64,000 nucleotides of DNA from Exiguobacterium aurantiacum (GCF_024362205.1 NZ_CP101462.1:1330501-1394500), one strand, 5' to 3'; positions 1 through 8,815 are shown, counted from the first letter of the stretch. Notes: a model not told the origin generated them from the sequence alone. Made by a program: numbers and translations.

Positions 1-258
1 CGCCTGTTCGAACAACGTCTCATTGGTCGCCGCATCCGTGACGCACGCCCCGTTCGAAGAGACGATGAGTCCCCCGTACTCGTGCAGCCGGAGCTCCTCG
101 GCGAACGCTTCGATGCCTCGTTTCGGACGGCCGGAAGCGAGCACGACTTTGATGCCGTCCGCTTGAAGGTCGAGCAACGTCTGTTTCGTACGTGGTGAAA
201 TCATCTTCTGATCGGTCAATAACGTTCCGTCAAGGTCGAGTAAAATCGCCTGAATCAT
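1..258 (-). CDS. HAD-superfamily (Cof-type) hydrolase, N-terminal part
   Basis: This gene is read leftwards and is cut by the window edge, so only about 86 N-terminal residues are visible. The start shows MIQAILLDLDGTLL, the DxDGT motif whose first Asp is the phospho-acceptor nucleophile in HAD phosphatases. A 'VLASGR' stretch follows, the motif II Ser/Thr region typical of Cof-type sugar-phosphate or flavin phosphatases. An ATG at 261 would add one Met; 258 gives better spacing to the upstream GGAGATG. The downstream cap domain and C-terminal Asp motif lie outside the window, so the substrate cannot be judged. It follows the VOC gene by about 10 bases and probably shares its transcript. Confidence 0.8.
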   Translation of the reverse strand, partial: MIQAILLDLDGTLLTDQKMISPRTKQTLLDLQADGIKVVLASGRPKRGIEAFAEELRLHEYGGLIVSSNGACVTDAATNETLFEQA

Positions 259-270
259 CATCTCATCTCC

Positions 271-651
271 TTAAACTGTCAATTCGAGTTTGTTTTGTTC
301 GGGATCGAGCAGCACGCTCTCGTAATATCCGTCTCCCGTCGTCCGTGGTCCATCGACGAGCGGATACCCGTCGGCCTCGAGCCGTCGCGTCAACGTGTCG
401 ACCGCCTCTTTGCTACCGAGCGCGAAGGCGATATGCGCGTAACCGATCGTCTCGTCTGGGGTGCCTTGGATGTCCGGGCGGCGCATCAACTCGAGCCGGC
501 ATGTCGACTCCGGGAACGTCAAAAAATAGGACTCGAACTGTTTCCGTTCGTTCGTATATTTGTCGTTCGCAATTGCCCCGAGATACGTCTCGTAGAAGCG
601 GCGCATCTGTTCGAGGTCGTTCACCCAAAGGGCAACATGTTCAATTTTCAT
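271..651 (-). CDS. VOC-family (glyoxalase/dioxygenase fold) protein
   Basis: This 126-residue protein has the single-domain vicinal oxygen chelate length. It opens with MKIEHVALWVNDL, where His5 is in the usual first metal-ligand position. It has an internal 'GYAHIAFALG' repeat start with a second His and ends with 'ESVLLDPEQNKLEL', whose Glu residues fit the third and fourth ligands. VOC proteins include glyoxalase I, fosfomycin-resistance enzymes and dioxygenases; nothing here fixes the substrate, although the glyoxalase I-like pattern is complete. A strong AAAGGAGG lies upstream of ATG 651. The start overlaps the stop of the MFS gene by four bases, which implies translational coupling. Confidence 0.8.
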   Translation of the reverse strand: MKIEHVALWVNDLEQMRRFYETYLGAIANDKYTNERKQFESYFLTFPESTCRLELMRRPDIQGTPDETIGYAHIAFALGSKEAVDTLTRRLEADGYPLVDGPRTTGDGYYESVLLDPEQNKLELTV

Positions 652-1829
652 GTGAGTTCCTCCTTTGATGGTTGGTGCGTGATGAGGTTCAAGCGTTCCG
701 TATTAAACAGCATCCCCAGCATAATCAAGACGGTCACGAGCGGGAATAAGCCGAGCGACGTCTGGGAAACGGCGAGTCCGAATAACGGTGGCAGGAACGT
801 GCTGCCCGTATAGGCGAACGCCATTTGGAAGCCCATCAACCGTTTCGCCCGAACTGGTCCGAACCGCTGCGGCGTCTCATGGAGCATGCTCGGGTAAATC
901 GGGGCCAAGCCGAGGCCGATACAAATCAATCCAATCAACATCGTTTCGGTCGTCGGAATGAGGAAGATGAGGCTGCCGATCAGAGCAAGAGTCTGGCCGA
1001 GCCGAATCATCTGTCGATTCGTGAAGCGGAACGAGAGGAATCCGCTCAGGAAGCGCCCGAGCGTGATGCTACCGTAGTAGATGGACACCCACGTCGCGGC
1101 CGAAGCGACAGAGAATTGTTTCATCTGGACGAGATAACTGCTGGCCCATAGCCCGATGAGCGCCTCAATCCCGCAATAGAGCAGGAACGTGGCGAGCGCA
1201 TACGAGATGCCTTTTGGCAATTTTCGTTCGAGCGAGGTCGCGGCGGTCTCATGTCGATCGAATGCGGAGGGCTCTGCTTTGACTTCGCGTTTCCAGAGCG
1301 GGAACGATAGGAGCAGAAGGAAGGCGAGTGCGAACTGAATCAATGCGACGATCAAATAGCCGTCACGCCAACCGTTCTCTGTCAAGACGCCGGCCATGAC
1401 GAGCGGTCCGCCCGTCGCCCCGACGCCCCAAAAACTATGCAGCCAGTTCATATGGTGCGCTTGATAGTGTTCCGCGACGTAATGGTTGAGGGCGGCATCG
1501 ACCGCCCCGGCACCAAGTCCGAGTGGAATCGAAAGGGCGAACAGACAAATCAAAGACGGGGCCGCGTAAAAGCCGAGCAGGCACAATGCCGTCACGAGTC
1601 CTGATCCGAACGTGACTTGCTTCGTATCGAACCGTTCGAGCAATCTCCCGCTGAGCAGGCTCGATAAAATCGTGCCCGCGGCGATAGTCATAAAAATCCA
1701 CCCGGCCATCGAGATCGGGGCGTTGAATTCGAGATGCATCAACGGCCAACCGACACCGAGCAAGGCGTCGGGTAGGCCGAGACTGATAAAGGCAATGTAA
1801 ATCACGGTCAATAACAAAAATCCTGTCAT
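648..1829 (-). CDS. MFS transporter
   Basis: This 393-residue, highly hydrophobic protein has about 12 predicted membrane segments and a short central hydrophilic loop near residues 190-215. That is the usual two-times-six layout of major facilitator transporters in the cytoplasmic membrane. An arginine-rich stretch after TM2 ('SGRLLERFDTKQV') matches the loop 2-3 signature region. It resembles the fucose/sugar or drug-type MFS families, but the substrate cannot be read from sequence. Its gene sits between a ROK regulator upstream (11 bases away) and a VOC protein downstream (4-base overlap), so a sugar-responsive three- or four-gene operon is plausible. Confidence 0.8.
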   Translation of the reverse strand: MTGFLLLTVIYIAFISLGLPDALLGVGWPLMHLEFNAPISMAGWIFMTIAAGTILSSLLSGRLLERFDTKQVTFGSGLVTALCLLGFYAAPSLICLFALSIPLGLGAGAVDAALNHYVAEHYQAHHMNWLHSFWGVGATGGPLVMAGVLTENGWRDGYLIVALIQFALAFLLLLSFPLWKREVKAEPSAFDRHETAATSLERKLPKGISYALATFLLYCGIEALIGLWASSYLVQMKQFSVASAATWVSIYYGSITLGRFLSGFLSFRFTNRQMIRLGQTLALIGSLIFLIPTTETMLIGLICIGLGLAPIYPSMLHETPQRFGPVRAKRLMGFQMAFAYTGSTFLPPLFGLAVSQTSLGLFPLVTVLIMLGMLFNTERLNLITHQPSKEELT

Positions 1830-1840
1830 GGTTCACCTCT

Positions 1841-2833
1841 TCAAATCGATTCAAGGATCAACCCGACGCAACGTCGGGCCAAGCCTGCGAAATAATCTTC
1901 CTCCCATCTGCCGATCAATAAATCTGGGGTGTGAGCCGCCGGAATGTGACGCTGGCACGCATGCCGAATCCTCTCCAACTCGGTATCGACGAGATCGACG
2001 TCCGAAAAAATGATCGCGTGCGGATTGAGTGTCGCCGTGAACGTCGCGACGAGCCGGCCGAGCGCATCGAGCGCGGCGTCCGACAACGGGTTCGAGCGCT
2101 CGCTCGCCATCCGGTCATGAAACGTCGAGTCGTCGTAAAGTGGTAAAAACGAGATTTCCCCGCTGAACCCTGTCTTTCCGCGGATGAGCTGTCCGTTGAT
2201 GAGAATCCCGGCACCGGGCCCGTTCTTTCCTAAATAAATGTAGACGATTGACTGGTCGCCGGCGAGTTCGTGCGTGTGTCCGTATCCATAGACGGCCGCG
2301 TTCATATCGTTCTCGATGACGGTGGGGCGATCGGTGCGTGACTCGACCCACCGTTTCAAGTCGAGGTGTGTGAACGTCGGATAGTCCGGGGCGAAGATGA
2401 CCGTCCCGTCCGCCACGGCCGCCGCGACACCAATGGAGATCGCGCTCACGTCGCAGGTCTGGTCCAACTGTCGATCGAGCACCTCGCCGAGCGCACCGAG
2501 GTGGTCCCCATCTAGAATCACCTGCGTCCCGTCGTCAATCGTTGACCCGATACAATCGATGAGACGATAGCGGACGACCGTTTTCTCGACGTATAGCGTC
2601 AATCCGTGCGTGAATCGTTCGTTATAGACGTAACGTTTGGCTGGGCGGCCACCGCGTGAATCCTCAAATCCGCGTTCGAACACCTCGCCTGCTTGTATCA
2701 ACTGCTCTAATTGTTTTTTGACGGTCGGAAAGCTGAGCCGAGTCGCTTCTGAGATGGCGGCGATGGTCGATTGGCCCGCTAAGACAAGTTGACGTCTGAT
2801 GGCGACTGTCAGATTAGTCGTGGTTTGGTCCAT
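1841..2833 (-). CDS. ROK-family transcriptional regulator
   Basis: The protein is 330 residues long. The first ~65 form a winged helix-turn-helix ('SEATRLSFPTVKKQLEQLI'). A ROK sugar-kinase fold follows, with an Asn-Asp-Met-Asn stretch ('VIENDMNAAVYG') and a glycine-rich sugar/ATP region ('GPGAGILINGQLIRG'). Regulators of the XylR/NagC/Mlc type have this layout and respond to sugars or sugar phosphates. The zinc motif CxCGxxGC normally found after the GEI motif is absent here: 'GEISFLPLYDD' leads straight into the C-terminal helices. It is the first gene of a leftward operon with the MFS transporter and probably regulates it and itself. The ATG at 2833 has an upstream GGAGGGAG. Confidence 0.85.
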   Translation of the reverse strand: MDQTTTNLTVAIRRQLVLAGQSTIAAISEATRLSFPTVKKQLEQLIQAGEVFERGFEDSRGGRPAKRYVYNERFTHGLTLYVEKTVVRYRLIDCIGSTIDDGTQVILDGDHLGALGEVLDRQLDQTCDVSAISIGVAAAVADGTVIFAPDYPTFTHLDLKRWVESRTDRPTVIENDMNAAVYGYGHTHELAGDQSIVYIYLGKNGPGAGILINGQLIRGKTGFSGEISFLPLYDDSTFHDRMASERSNPLSDAALDALGRLVATFTATLNPHAIIFSDVDLVDTELERIRHACQRHIPAAHTPDLLIGRWEEDYFAGLARRCVGLILESI

Positions 2834-2869
2834 GGCCGACTCCCTCCTGACTTTTTAAATCAGTTTAAT

Positions 2870-2909
2870 AAGTCGACTTGAGTGTACCAAATCGTGACGG
2901 GATTTGTAA
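2870..2909 (-). promoter_or_regulatory. Promoter and possible operator of the ROK-MFS operon
   Basis: On the minus strand TTACAA (2909-2904) and TACACT (2886-2881) are separated by 17 bases, a plausible vegetative promoter. Just downstream is the perfect 10-base palindrome AAGTCGACTT (2870-2879), in a suitable place for an autorepressor operator. The assignment to the ROK protein is inference. Confidence 0.5.
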
Positions 2910-2989
2910 GCCCTCCATCGGAAGATAAGCGTGAAAACCTCACCGAAATCCGTCACAAAAAAGCTTTAAAAAAAATGAGGTCAGACGTC

Positions 2990-3018
2990 TTCACAACGGT
3001 TTACATAAGTGATATGAT
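2990..3018 (+). promoter_or_regulatory. Vegetative promoter of the xerD-deoB-punA-pdp operon
   Basis: TTCACA (2990-2995) and TATGAT (3013-3018) are separated by exactly 17 bases and lie 41 bases before the xerD start. A GGAGGGGG ribosome-binding site follows. Confidence 0.65.
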
Positions 3019-3058
3019 GTAAGCGTATTCAGGTGTAGCGAGGAAGGAGGGGGATGTC

Positions 3059-3943
3059 ATGCGTTCGCAAGTCGAGTCATTTTTGCAGTACATGACGGTA
3101 GAAAAACGAATGTCCACGAACACGAGACAAGCCTATGCGAGCGATTTGACCCAATACTTATCGACACTCACCCAACTCGGGGTGACGGAATGGAATGAAG
3201 TCACGCGGGCACACATCGTCAAACATATGGAAGAGTTGTCGCAAGCAGGTCGCGCCGCTTCATCACTTCGGCGGGCCGTCAGTTCGATTCGGACGTTCCA
3301 TCATCATTTGAAGATGACCGGCGGGGCCTCGACCGACCCGGCGCTCTACTTGGAGACGCCGAAAGCGGAACGGCATCTGCCGGACACGTGGTCACAAGAT
3401 GAAGTCGAGCGGTTGCTCGACAGCGTGCCGACGTCAGACCCGCTCGCGCTCCGTGACCGGGCCATGCTCGAACTGCTCTATGGTACGGGTATGCGCGTCA
3501 GCGAACTTCTTGGGCTCGATTTGGATGATTTACAGTTCGAATTGGGGTATCTACAGTGTGAAGGCAAAGGCGAGAGCGCCCGGATCATCCCGGTGTCGTC
3601 CGTCGCCCAAAACTTTGTCGAACGCTATATCCAACAAGCGCGTAACGGGCTCGGCGGTCGGGAGACCGAGGCGTTGTTCTTGAACGGACGTGGCGGCCGG
3701 CTCAGTCGTCAAGGGTTTTGGAAGATGATCAAACGACGGGCCAAAGAGGCTGGGATCCAAAAAGAGATCACACCGCACGTGCTCAGGCATTCGTTCGCGA
3801 CGCATTTGCTCGAGAACGGCGCTGACCTTCGGGCCATTCAACAGATGCTCGGGCATGCAGACCTCTCCACGACTCAAATCTACACACATGTCAATAAGGC
3901 ACGACTCCACGATGTCTATCGAAAACATCACCCGCGTGCCTAG
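3059..3943 (+). CDS. xerD: Tyrosine recombinase XerD (chromosome dimer resolution)
   Basis: This 294-residue protein has an N-terminal SAM-like core-binding domain (about 1-85) and a C-terminal catalytic domain. All canonical active-site residues are present: Arg146 (TGMRVSEL), Lys170, His240 and Arg243 ([10 protein letters not shown]), His266 (LGHADLS) and nucleophile Tyr275 (QIYTHV). With its partner it resolves chromosome dimers at dif under FtsK control. As in B. subtilis, it sits directly upstream of deoB and punA. The deoB start is only 22 bases after its stop, so the recombinase is co-transcribed with nucleoside catabolism genes. A strong AAGGAGGGGG precedes ATG 3059. Confidence 0.95.
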   Translation: MRSQVESFLQYMTVEKRMSTNTRQAYASDLTQYLSTLTQLGVTEWNEVTRAHIVKHMEELSQAGRAASSLRRAVSSIRTFHHHLKMTGGASTDPALYLETPKAERHLPDTWSQDEVERLLDSVPTSDPLALRDRAMLELLYGTGMRVSELLGLDLDDLQFELGYLQCEGKGESARIIPVSSVAQNFVERYIQQARNGLGGRETEALFLNGRGGRLSRQGFWKMIKRRAKEAGIQKEITPHVLRHSFATHLLENGADLRAIQQMLGHADLSTTQIYTHVNKARLHDVYRKHHPRA

Positions 3944-3965
3944 ACACTTAAAGGAGGAACTTTTT

Positions 3966-5132
3966 GTGAAGAAATTTAAACGTATTTTCTTGGTCGTCAT
4001 GGACTCGGTTGGGATCGGGGAAGCCCCAGATGCCGATCAGTTCGGTGACGTCGGTTCGGACACGCTCGGGCACATCGCCCGTGAACATGGCGGCTTGAAC
4101 ATGCCGCACATGGGCCGACTCGGCCTCGCGAACATCAAACCAATCGAGGGCATCGAAGCGTCGACGACACCGAGCGCCTATGGACGGATGGAAGAGATCT
4201 CGGCCGGGAAAGACACGATGACCGGGCATTGGGAAATCATGGGCCTTCATATCGACACGCCGTTCCGCGTGTTTGAAAAGTTCCCAGATGACTTGATCAA
4301 TCGACTCAAAGAGTTCAGCGGACGCGACATCATCGGCAACAAGCCGGCGTCAGGGACAGAGATTTTGGATGAGCTCGGGGAAGAACACGTCAACACGGGT
4401 GCCTTGATCGTCTATACGTCGGCTGACTCGGTGCTCCAAATCGCGGCGCACGAAGAAGTCGTCCCGCTCGACGAGTTGTATCGCATTTGCGAATACGCCC
4501 GTGAAATCACGCGCGAAGACCCGTACATGCTCGGCCGCATCATCGCCCGTCCGTTCCTCGGAACACCTGGCGCTTGGGTCCGCACGTCGAACCGTCACGA
4601 CTATGCGCTCAAACCGTTCGGCAAGACGGTCATGAACACGCTCGAGACGGCCGGTAAAGATGTGATCGCCCTCGGGAAGATCAGCGACATCTATGACGGT
4701 GAAGGCGTAACGAAAGCGGTTCGGACGAAGTCAAACATGGACGGGATGGACAAACTCGTCGACTCGCTTGATGAAGACTTCGAAGGACTCTGCTTCTTGA
4801 ACCTCGTCGACTTTGACGCGCTCTTCGGTCATCGCCGGGACCCGGAAGGCTACGCCGTCGCGCTTGAAGAGTATGACGCCCGTCTACCTGAAGTGATGGC
4901 GAAGTTGCGTGAAGATGACTTGCTCATCATCACGGCGGACCACGGGAACGACCCGACGGCACCAGGCACGGACCACACACGTGAATACGTGCCGCTCATC
5001 GTCCATCACCACGGCTCGACAGCGGTCGACCTCGGAATCCGGGGGACGTTCGCCGACATCGGCGCCACGGTCGCGGATAACTTCGATGTCGACGCACCAG
5101 CACACGGAAAGAGTTTCTTAAACGAAATTTGA
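3966..5132 (+). CDS. deoB: Phosphopentomutase
   Basis: DeoB interconverts ribose-1-phosphate or deoxyribose-1-phosphate with the 5-phosphate, channelling nucleoside sugars into central metabolism. The 388-residue length is typical. The N-terminus '[16 protein letters not shown]' carries the first metal-binding Asp, and the C-terminal part has '[20 protein letters not shown]', the alkaline-phosphatase-superfamily metal site. I chose GTG 3966 because AAAGGAGG lies 8-9 bases upstream and the product begins at the usual family start; the frame remains open further upstream into xerD, but that sequence is not DeoB-like. It is followed 13 bases later by purine nucleoside phosphorylase. Confidence 0.95.
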   Translation: MKKFKRIFLVVMDSVGIGEAPDADQFGDVGSDTLGHIAREHGGLNMPHMGRLGLANIKPIEGIEASTTPSAYGRMEEISAGKDTMTGHWEIMGLHIDTPFRVFEKFPDDLINRLKEFSGRDIIGNKPASGTEILDELGEEHVNTGALIVYTSADSVLQIAAHEEVVPLDELYRICEYAREITREDPYMLGRIIARPFLGTPGAWVRTSNRHDYALKPFGKTVMNTLETAGKDVIALGKISDIYDGEGVTKAVRTKSNMDGMDKLVDSLDEDFEGLCFLNLVDFDALFGHRRDPEGYAVALEEYDARLPEVMAKLREDDLLIITADHGNDPTAPGTDHTREYVPLIVHHHGSTAVDLGIRGTFADIGATVADNFDVDAPAHGKSFLNEI

Positions 5133-5145
5133 GGAGGGACCACTC

Positions 5146-5955
5146 ATGGTAAATTGGAACGAAACAAAGGCATTTTTACAGGAACGTATGAACGGAACAC
5201 CAGAAATCGGACTCATCCTCGGCTCAGGACTCGGCGTCCTCGCTGACGAGATTGAAAATGCGGTCAAAATTCCTTACGAGGACATCCCGCACTTCCCGGT
5301 ATCGACCGTCGAAGGACACGCAGGACAGCTCGTCTTCGGTGACCTCGAAGGGAAACGAGTCGTCGCGATGCAAGGACGATTCCATTTTTATGAAGGTTAT
5401 TCGATGGAACAAGTCACGTTCCCAGTACGCGTCCTCAAATTGATCGGTGTCGAGACACTCATCGTCACGAACGCGGCCGGTGCTTGCAACGAGTCATTCA
5501 ACCCGGGTGACTTGATGATCATCACGGATCACATCAACTTCTTCGGCACGAGCCCGCTCATCGGCAAGAACGCGAGCGACTTCGGGACACGTTTCCCGGA
5601 TATGTCAGAAGCGTACGATAAAGAGCTCGTCACATTGACAGAAGGCGTCGCGGCGAAGCTCGGCCTCTCGATTCAAAAAGGCGTCTATTTCGGTAATACA
5701 GGTCCGACATACGAGACACCAGCCGAAGTGAAGATGGCACGCCTCCTCGGCGGCGACGTCGTCGGCATGTCGACGGTGCCTGAAGTCATCGTGGCCCGTC
5801 ATTCGGATATGCGTGTGCTCGGCATCTCATGTGTGTCGAACATGGCAGCCGGGATTTTAGATCAACCGCTCAACCATGAAGAAGTCATCGAGACGACAGA
5901 ACGCGTCCGCCAAGACTTCCTTTCACTCGTACGCGGCACGATTCAAAGCATGTAA
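5146..5955 (+). CDS. punA: Purine nucleoside phosphorylase (trimeric, PNP-I type)
   Basis: The enzyme splits inosine, guanosine and their deoxy forms with phosphate to give a purine base and (deoxy)ribose-1-phosphate, the substrate of the neighbouring DeoB. The 269-residue length fits the trimeric mammalian-like class (B. subtilis PupG). Visible motifs are the phosphate-binding GSGLG (26-30), 'VEGHAGQ' with its His, 'TNAAG', and the purine-site stretch 'GNTGPTYETPAE' leading to 'GMSTVPE'. GGAGGGA precedes ATG 5146. It belongs to the xerD-deoB-punA-pdp operon, with no terminator visible before pdp. Confidence 0.93.
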   Translation: MVNWNETKAFLQERMNGTPEIGLILGSGLGVLADEIENAVKIPYEDIPHFPVSTVEGHAGQLVFGDLEGKRVVAMQGRFHFYEGYSMEQVTFPVRVLKLIGVETLIVTNAAGACNESFNPGDLMIITDHINFFGTSPLIGKNASDFGTRFPDMSEAYDKELVTLTEGVAAKLGLSIQKGVYFGNTGPTYETPAEVKMARLLGGDVVGMSTVPEVIVARHSDMRVLGISCVSNMAAGILDQPLNHEEVIETTERVRQDFLSLVRGTIQSM

Positions 5956-5983
5956 CCACTACCCAACTAGGAGGACGAAACTT

Positions 5984-7285
5984 ATGCGCATGGTCGATTT
6001 GATTTTGAAAAAACGTAACGGTGGCGAATTGAACGAAGAGGAGATTCGCTTCGTCATTGAAGGCTTCACGAACGAGACGATTCCGGATTATCAGATGTCA
6101 GCACTTTCGATGGCAATCTATTTTAACGGGATGACTGAAAAAGAGACGGCGGCCTTGACGATGGAGATGGTCAAGTCTGGTGACGTCATCGATTTGTCGA
6201 ACATCCAAGGTAAAAAAGTAGATAAACACTCGACCGGCGGTGTCGGTGACAAGATCAGCTTGATCGTCGCCCCGCTCGTCGCGTCAATCGGGATCCCAGT
6301 CGCGAAGATGAGCGGTCGCGGTCTCGGTCACACGGGCGGGACAATCGACAAACTCGAATCGTTCCCAGGTTTCAACGTCGAGTTGACGGAAGAACAGTTC
6401 ACGAAACAAGTGAACGACATCAAGATGTCGATCATCGGTCAGACAGGCAACTTGACGCCTGCCGACAAACGTCTCTATGCACTTCGTGACGTCACGGCGA
6501 CGGTCGATTCGATCCCGCTTATCGCGAGCTCGATCATGTCGAAGAAGATCGCGGCCGGTGCCGATAGTATTGTCCTCGACGTCAAGACGGGTTCGGGTGC
6601 GTTCATGAAGTCGTTCGATGACGCGAAAGCGCTCGCTGAAGAGATGGTCGCCATCGGGAAGAACGTGGGCCGTCAAACGGTCGCCGTCATCACGGACATG
6701 GACCAACCGCTCGGTTTCGAAATCGGGAACGCGAACGAAGTGAAGGAAGCGATCGAAGTCCTCTCGGGCAAAGACGTGAACGACTTGAAGACGATTGCCC
6801 TCACGATCGCCGGCCATATGGCGGTACTCGGCGAGTTCTATCCGACGTTCGACGAGGCATACGCTGATCTTGAGAAACGGATGGCGGACGGTCATGCCCT
6901 CGAAGTGTTCCGTCAGTTCGTCGCTGCACAAGGTGGCGACGCGTCGCTTGTCGATGACTTGTCGAAACTTCCACAAGCGAAGTATGAAACGACGTTCGTC
7001 GCGAAACAAGCGGGTTACGTCGAATCAATCATCGCCGACGAAGTCGGTGTGGCAGCGATGCTCCTCGGAGCAGGTCGGGCGACAAAAGATGATCAGCTCG
7101 ATTTCGCGGCAGGCATCACGCTTGAGAAGAAAGTCGGCGACAAGGTCGAGGCCGGTGACGTCATCGCCGTGCTCCGTTCGAATAAAGAAGACATGACGTC
7201 TGCGCTCGAGCGCATGGACCATGCGTATACGATCGGTGCGACAGAGCCGGCGGCACGTCCGCTCGTCCACGCGGTCATCCAGTAA
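5984..7285 (+). CDS. pdp: Pyrimidine-nucleoside phosphorylase
   Basis: Pdp phosphorolyses uridine, thymidine and deoxyuridine. The start at ATG 5984 is set by AGGAGGA upstream and gives 433 residues, the usual length; the frame also opens earlier inside punA, but that reading is not homologous. The phosphate-binding KHSTGGVGDK (81-90) and the family signature 'SGRGLGHTGGTIDK' (about 115-128) are both present. The last ~90 residues form the beta-barrel C-terminal domain ('GDKVEAGDVIAVL'). It is the last gene of the nucleoside operon and is followed by a strong terminator. Confidence 0.95.
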   Translation: MRMVDLILKKRNGGELNEEEIRFVIEGFTNETIPDYQMSALSMAIYFNGMTEKETAALTMEMVKSGDVIDLSNIQGKKVDKHSTGGVGDKISLIVAPLVASIGIPVAKMSGRGLGHTGGTIDKLESFPGFNVELTEEQFTKQVNDIKMSIIGQTGNLTPADKRLYALRDVTATVDSIPLIASSIMSKKIAAGADSIVLDVKTGSGAFMKSFDDAKALAEEMVAIGKNVGRQTVAVITDMDQPLGFEIGNANEVKEAIEVLSGKDVNDLKTIALTIAGHMAVLGEFYPTFDEAYADLEKRMADGHALEVFRQFVAAQGGDASLVDDLSKLPQAKYETTFVAKQAGYVESIIADEVGVAAMLLGAGRATKDDQLDFAAGITLEKKVGDKVEAGDVIAVLRSNKEDMTSALERMDHAYTIGATEPAARPLVHAVIQ

Positions 7286-7299
7286 GTAGCAGGTCAGAA

Positions 7300-7340
7300 C
7301 GTCTGTTTCCACAAAATAGTGGAGACAGACGGTTTTTTTT
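7300..7340 (+). terminator. Rho-independent terminator after pdp
   Basis: CGTCTGTTTCCAC (7300-7312) pairs with GTGGAGACAGACG (7319-7331) across a 6-base loop. A run of eight T follows, ending the nucleoside operon. Confidence 0.9.
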
Positions 7341-7399
7341 GATAGAATGGGCAATGTGTGAGTGAGAATGACTATATGACCATAAAGGGGTAACTTTTC

Positions 7400-7840
7400 A
7401 TGAAAAAAGGATCTATGAAATTAGAGAACGGCGAAATGATCGAATTCGATTTGTTCCACGATGCAGCACCAATCACGGTCGACAACTTCGAGGAACTTGC
7501 GAACAGCGGTTTCTATAACGGTTTGACGTTCCACCGGGTCATCCCAGGTTTCGTCAGCCAAGGCGGCTGTCCAGACGGAACAGGCATGGGTGGTTCAGGC
7601 AAGACGATCCCATGTGAGACGTCGACGTCGTTCCCGTACAAGCATGAAGCGGGTTCGCTCTCGATGGCGCACGCGGGACGCAACACGGGCTCGTCACAGT
7701 TCTTCATCGTCCATGAGCCGCAACCGCACCTCGACGGCGTCCACACGGTCTTCGGAAAAGTGACGTCTGGCCTCGAGCACGCGGTCAAACTTCGTCAAGG
7801 CACGAAGATGACCGAAGTTAAAGTTTGGGACGAGAATTGA
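7400..7840 (+). CDS. ppiB: Peptidyl-prolyl cis-trans isomerase, cyclophilin type
   Basis: This 146-residue single-domain cyclophilin has no signal peptide, so it is cytoplasmic. The catalytic-site stretch '[15 protein letters not shown]' contains the Arg and Phe of the active site, and 'GSSQFFI' forms the hydrophobic proline pocket. These match bacterial PpiB, which speeds proline isomerisation during protein folding. It is preceded by AAAGGGG and appears to be a single-gene unit between the pdp terminator and the RibT-like gene. In B. subtilis ppiB is also near ribT and ypuF, so the neighbourhood is conserved. Confidence 0.92.
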   Translation: MKKGSMKLENGEMIEFDLFHDAAPITVDNFEELANSGFYNGLTFHRVIPGFVSQGGCPDGTGMGGSGKTIPCETSTSFPYKHEAGSLSMAHAGRNTGSSQFFIVHEPQPHLDGVHTVFGKVTSGLEHAVKLRQGTKMTEVKVWDEN

Positions 7841-7929
7841 TTTCTGCCTAAACGTTATGGCACAATGGGCCATGTCTCTCAAGTGTTCACTTAGTGAAAC
7901 ATGAATGACTAAAGGTGGTGAAACCAGCA

Positions 7930-8286
7930 ATGCTGGTGAAATACAAACAATCGTACGAAAAGACGGCGATGGGCTTGCTCGCGTTTTCATGTAGCGACAA
8001 ATCTCCGCTCGCCTTGCTCGATCTCGTCCGGTCCTACGAAGAAGACCCTGCCAAATTCCTGTATCTGTGGAGAGTCGGGGAAGACTTCGTCGGGATTATC
8101 GGGATGGAGCAACAAGAGACGACGATGTTCATCCATCATATCGCGCTGTCTCCGTCGTTCCGCGGCGAGAAGCGTTCTTATGAACTGCTCGATGAGACCC
8201 GGAACTTATTGCCGCTCGACTTGACGCTCGTCGGTCAAGGCAAGACCGGTGACTTGCTCGATAAATGGAATCAAGTCGCAATCTAA
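7930..8286 (+). CDS. ribT: RibT-like GNAT-fold protein with degenerate acetyl-CoA motif
   Basis: The 118-residue product aligns from its first residues with B. subtilis RibT ('MLVKYKQSYEKTAMGLL' here). I chose ATG 7930 over GTG 7915 because AAAGGTGG overlaps the latter and is well spaced for the former. RibT is a putative N-acetyltransferase normally encoded in the riboflavin operon; no rib genes are nearby here. The beta4 segment 'FIHHIALSPSFRG' is present, but the pyrophosphate-binding motif Q/R-x-x-G-x-G/A that should follow reads 'FRGEKRSYELL' and lacks the glycines. Either acetyl-CoA binding is altered or the protein has another role. The function of RibT itself is not settled. Confidence 0.75.
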   Translation: MLVKYKQSYEKTAMGLLAFSCSDKSPLALLDLVRSYEEDPAKFLYLWRVGEDFVGIIGMEQQETTMFIHHIALSPSFRGEKRSYELLDETRNLLPLDLTLVGQGKTGDLLDKWNQVAI

Positions 8287-8316
8287 AAAAAGCTAGGCTC
8301 AGCGCCTAGCTTTTTT
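8285..8316. terminator. Bidirectional terminator between ribT and the DUF309 gene
   Basis: GCTAGGC (8292-8298) pairs with GCCTAGC (8304-8310), flanked by A6 on the left and T6 on the right, so it can end transcription from both converging genes. It overlaps the stop codon of the minus-strand gene. Confidence 0.85.
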
Positions 8317-8769
8317 GCGTGCCTCTAGCGCCCGGAGTCGCTCGGTGACGACCGGTGTCCGGTCGCGATACATATGTTTATGGACGAGCTCGTCGAACGT
8401 GAGCACGGTCGGTTCGAAGGTCGGTTTCAAGCGTTCGATGCGTTGTCGCGTCGGTCCGTCGAGCGGGAGCGTCTCCGGGAGCGGCCAACGTTCCAAGTCA
8501 CGGGCGAACATCGCGTTATCGATGCCGAGGGCTTCAAGGTCGGTGACGGCGAGCGTGAGCTTCTGTTGTAATGCGGCGATACTCTTTTTCGCCCCAGGCG
8601 TATTGCCGCGGCGGGCATGGTAGTGGGCCACGGCGTATTGGATCAAGGCGGCGTAACCGAGATCTTTTCGCCCCCCGTCTTGCCACGCCTCCTCGAGCAC
8701 TTCGTGGCACTCAAAATAATCGGCATGACATTCAAACAAGAGCGTATACTGGATAAAAGGCGTCGACAT
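8299..8769 (-). CDS. ypuF: DUF309 family protein (YpuF-like)
   Basis: This 156-residue protein shows the DUF309 signature 'FECHEVLEEAWQDG' followed by 'LIQYAVAHYHARRGN'. The family is an all-helical fold of unknown biochemical role, and the conserved His-Glu pair looks like a possible metal or ligand site. In B. subtilis ypuF lies just upstream of scpA in the same direction; here it points away from scpA and is divergent, so the block has been rearranged locally. ATG 8769 is preferred because AAGGAG lies 7-8 bases upstream; a TTG at 8772 would add one residue. Confidence 0.8.
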   Translation of the reverse strand: MSTPFIQYTLLFECHADYFECHEVLEEAWQDGGRKDLGYAALIQYAVAHYHARRGNTPGAKKSIAALQQKLTLAVTDLEALGIDNAMFARDLERWPLPETLPLDGPTRQRIERLKPTFEPTVLTFDELVHKHMYRDRTPVVTERLRALEARKKARR

Positions 8770-8786
8770 CAAATTTCTCCTTTCGT

Positions 8787-8815
8787 GGTCACGGTACTAC
8801 AAAACATGTTATACT
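8787..8815 (+). promoter_or_regulatory. Extended -10 promoter of scpA-scpB-rluB
   Basis: TGTTATACT (8807-8815) is an extended -10 (TGnTATACT), with a weak -35 GGTCAC (8787-8792) at 17-base spacing. It lies 32 bases before the scpA start. Confidence 0.6.

Noticed and set aside
192-668. Long plus-strand frame opposite the VOC gene
   Set aside because: It is the antisense shadow of a well-supported coding region, rich in Arg/Ser with no domain. The same applies to the many overlapping frames along the window.
2922-2940. Possible cre near the ROK promoter (GATAAGCGTGAAAA)
   Set aside because: It has four mismatches to the cre consensus, including the last conserved CA.
3855-3965. In-frame N-terminal extension of deoB into xerD
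   Set aside because: The extension is not DeoB-like and overlaps xerD; GTG 3966 has a clear ribosome-binding site and the family start.
5876-5983. In-frame N-terminal extension of pdp into punA
   Set aside because: The extension is basic and unrelated; AGGAGGA directly precedes ATG 5984, which gives the normal length.
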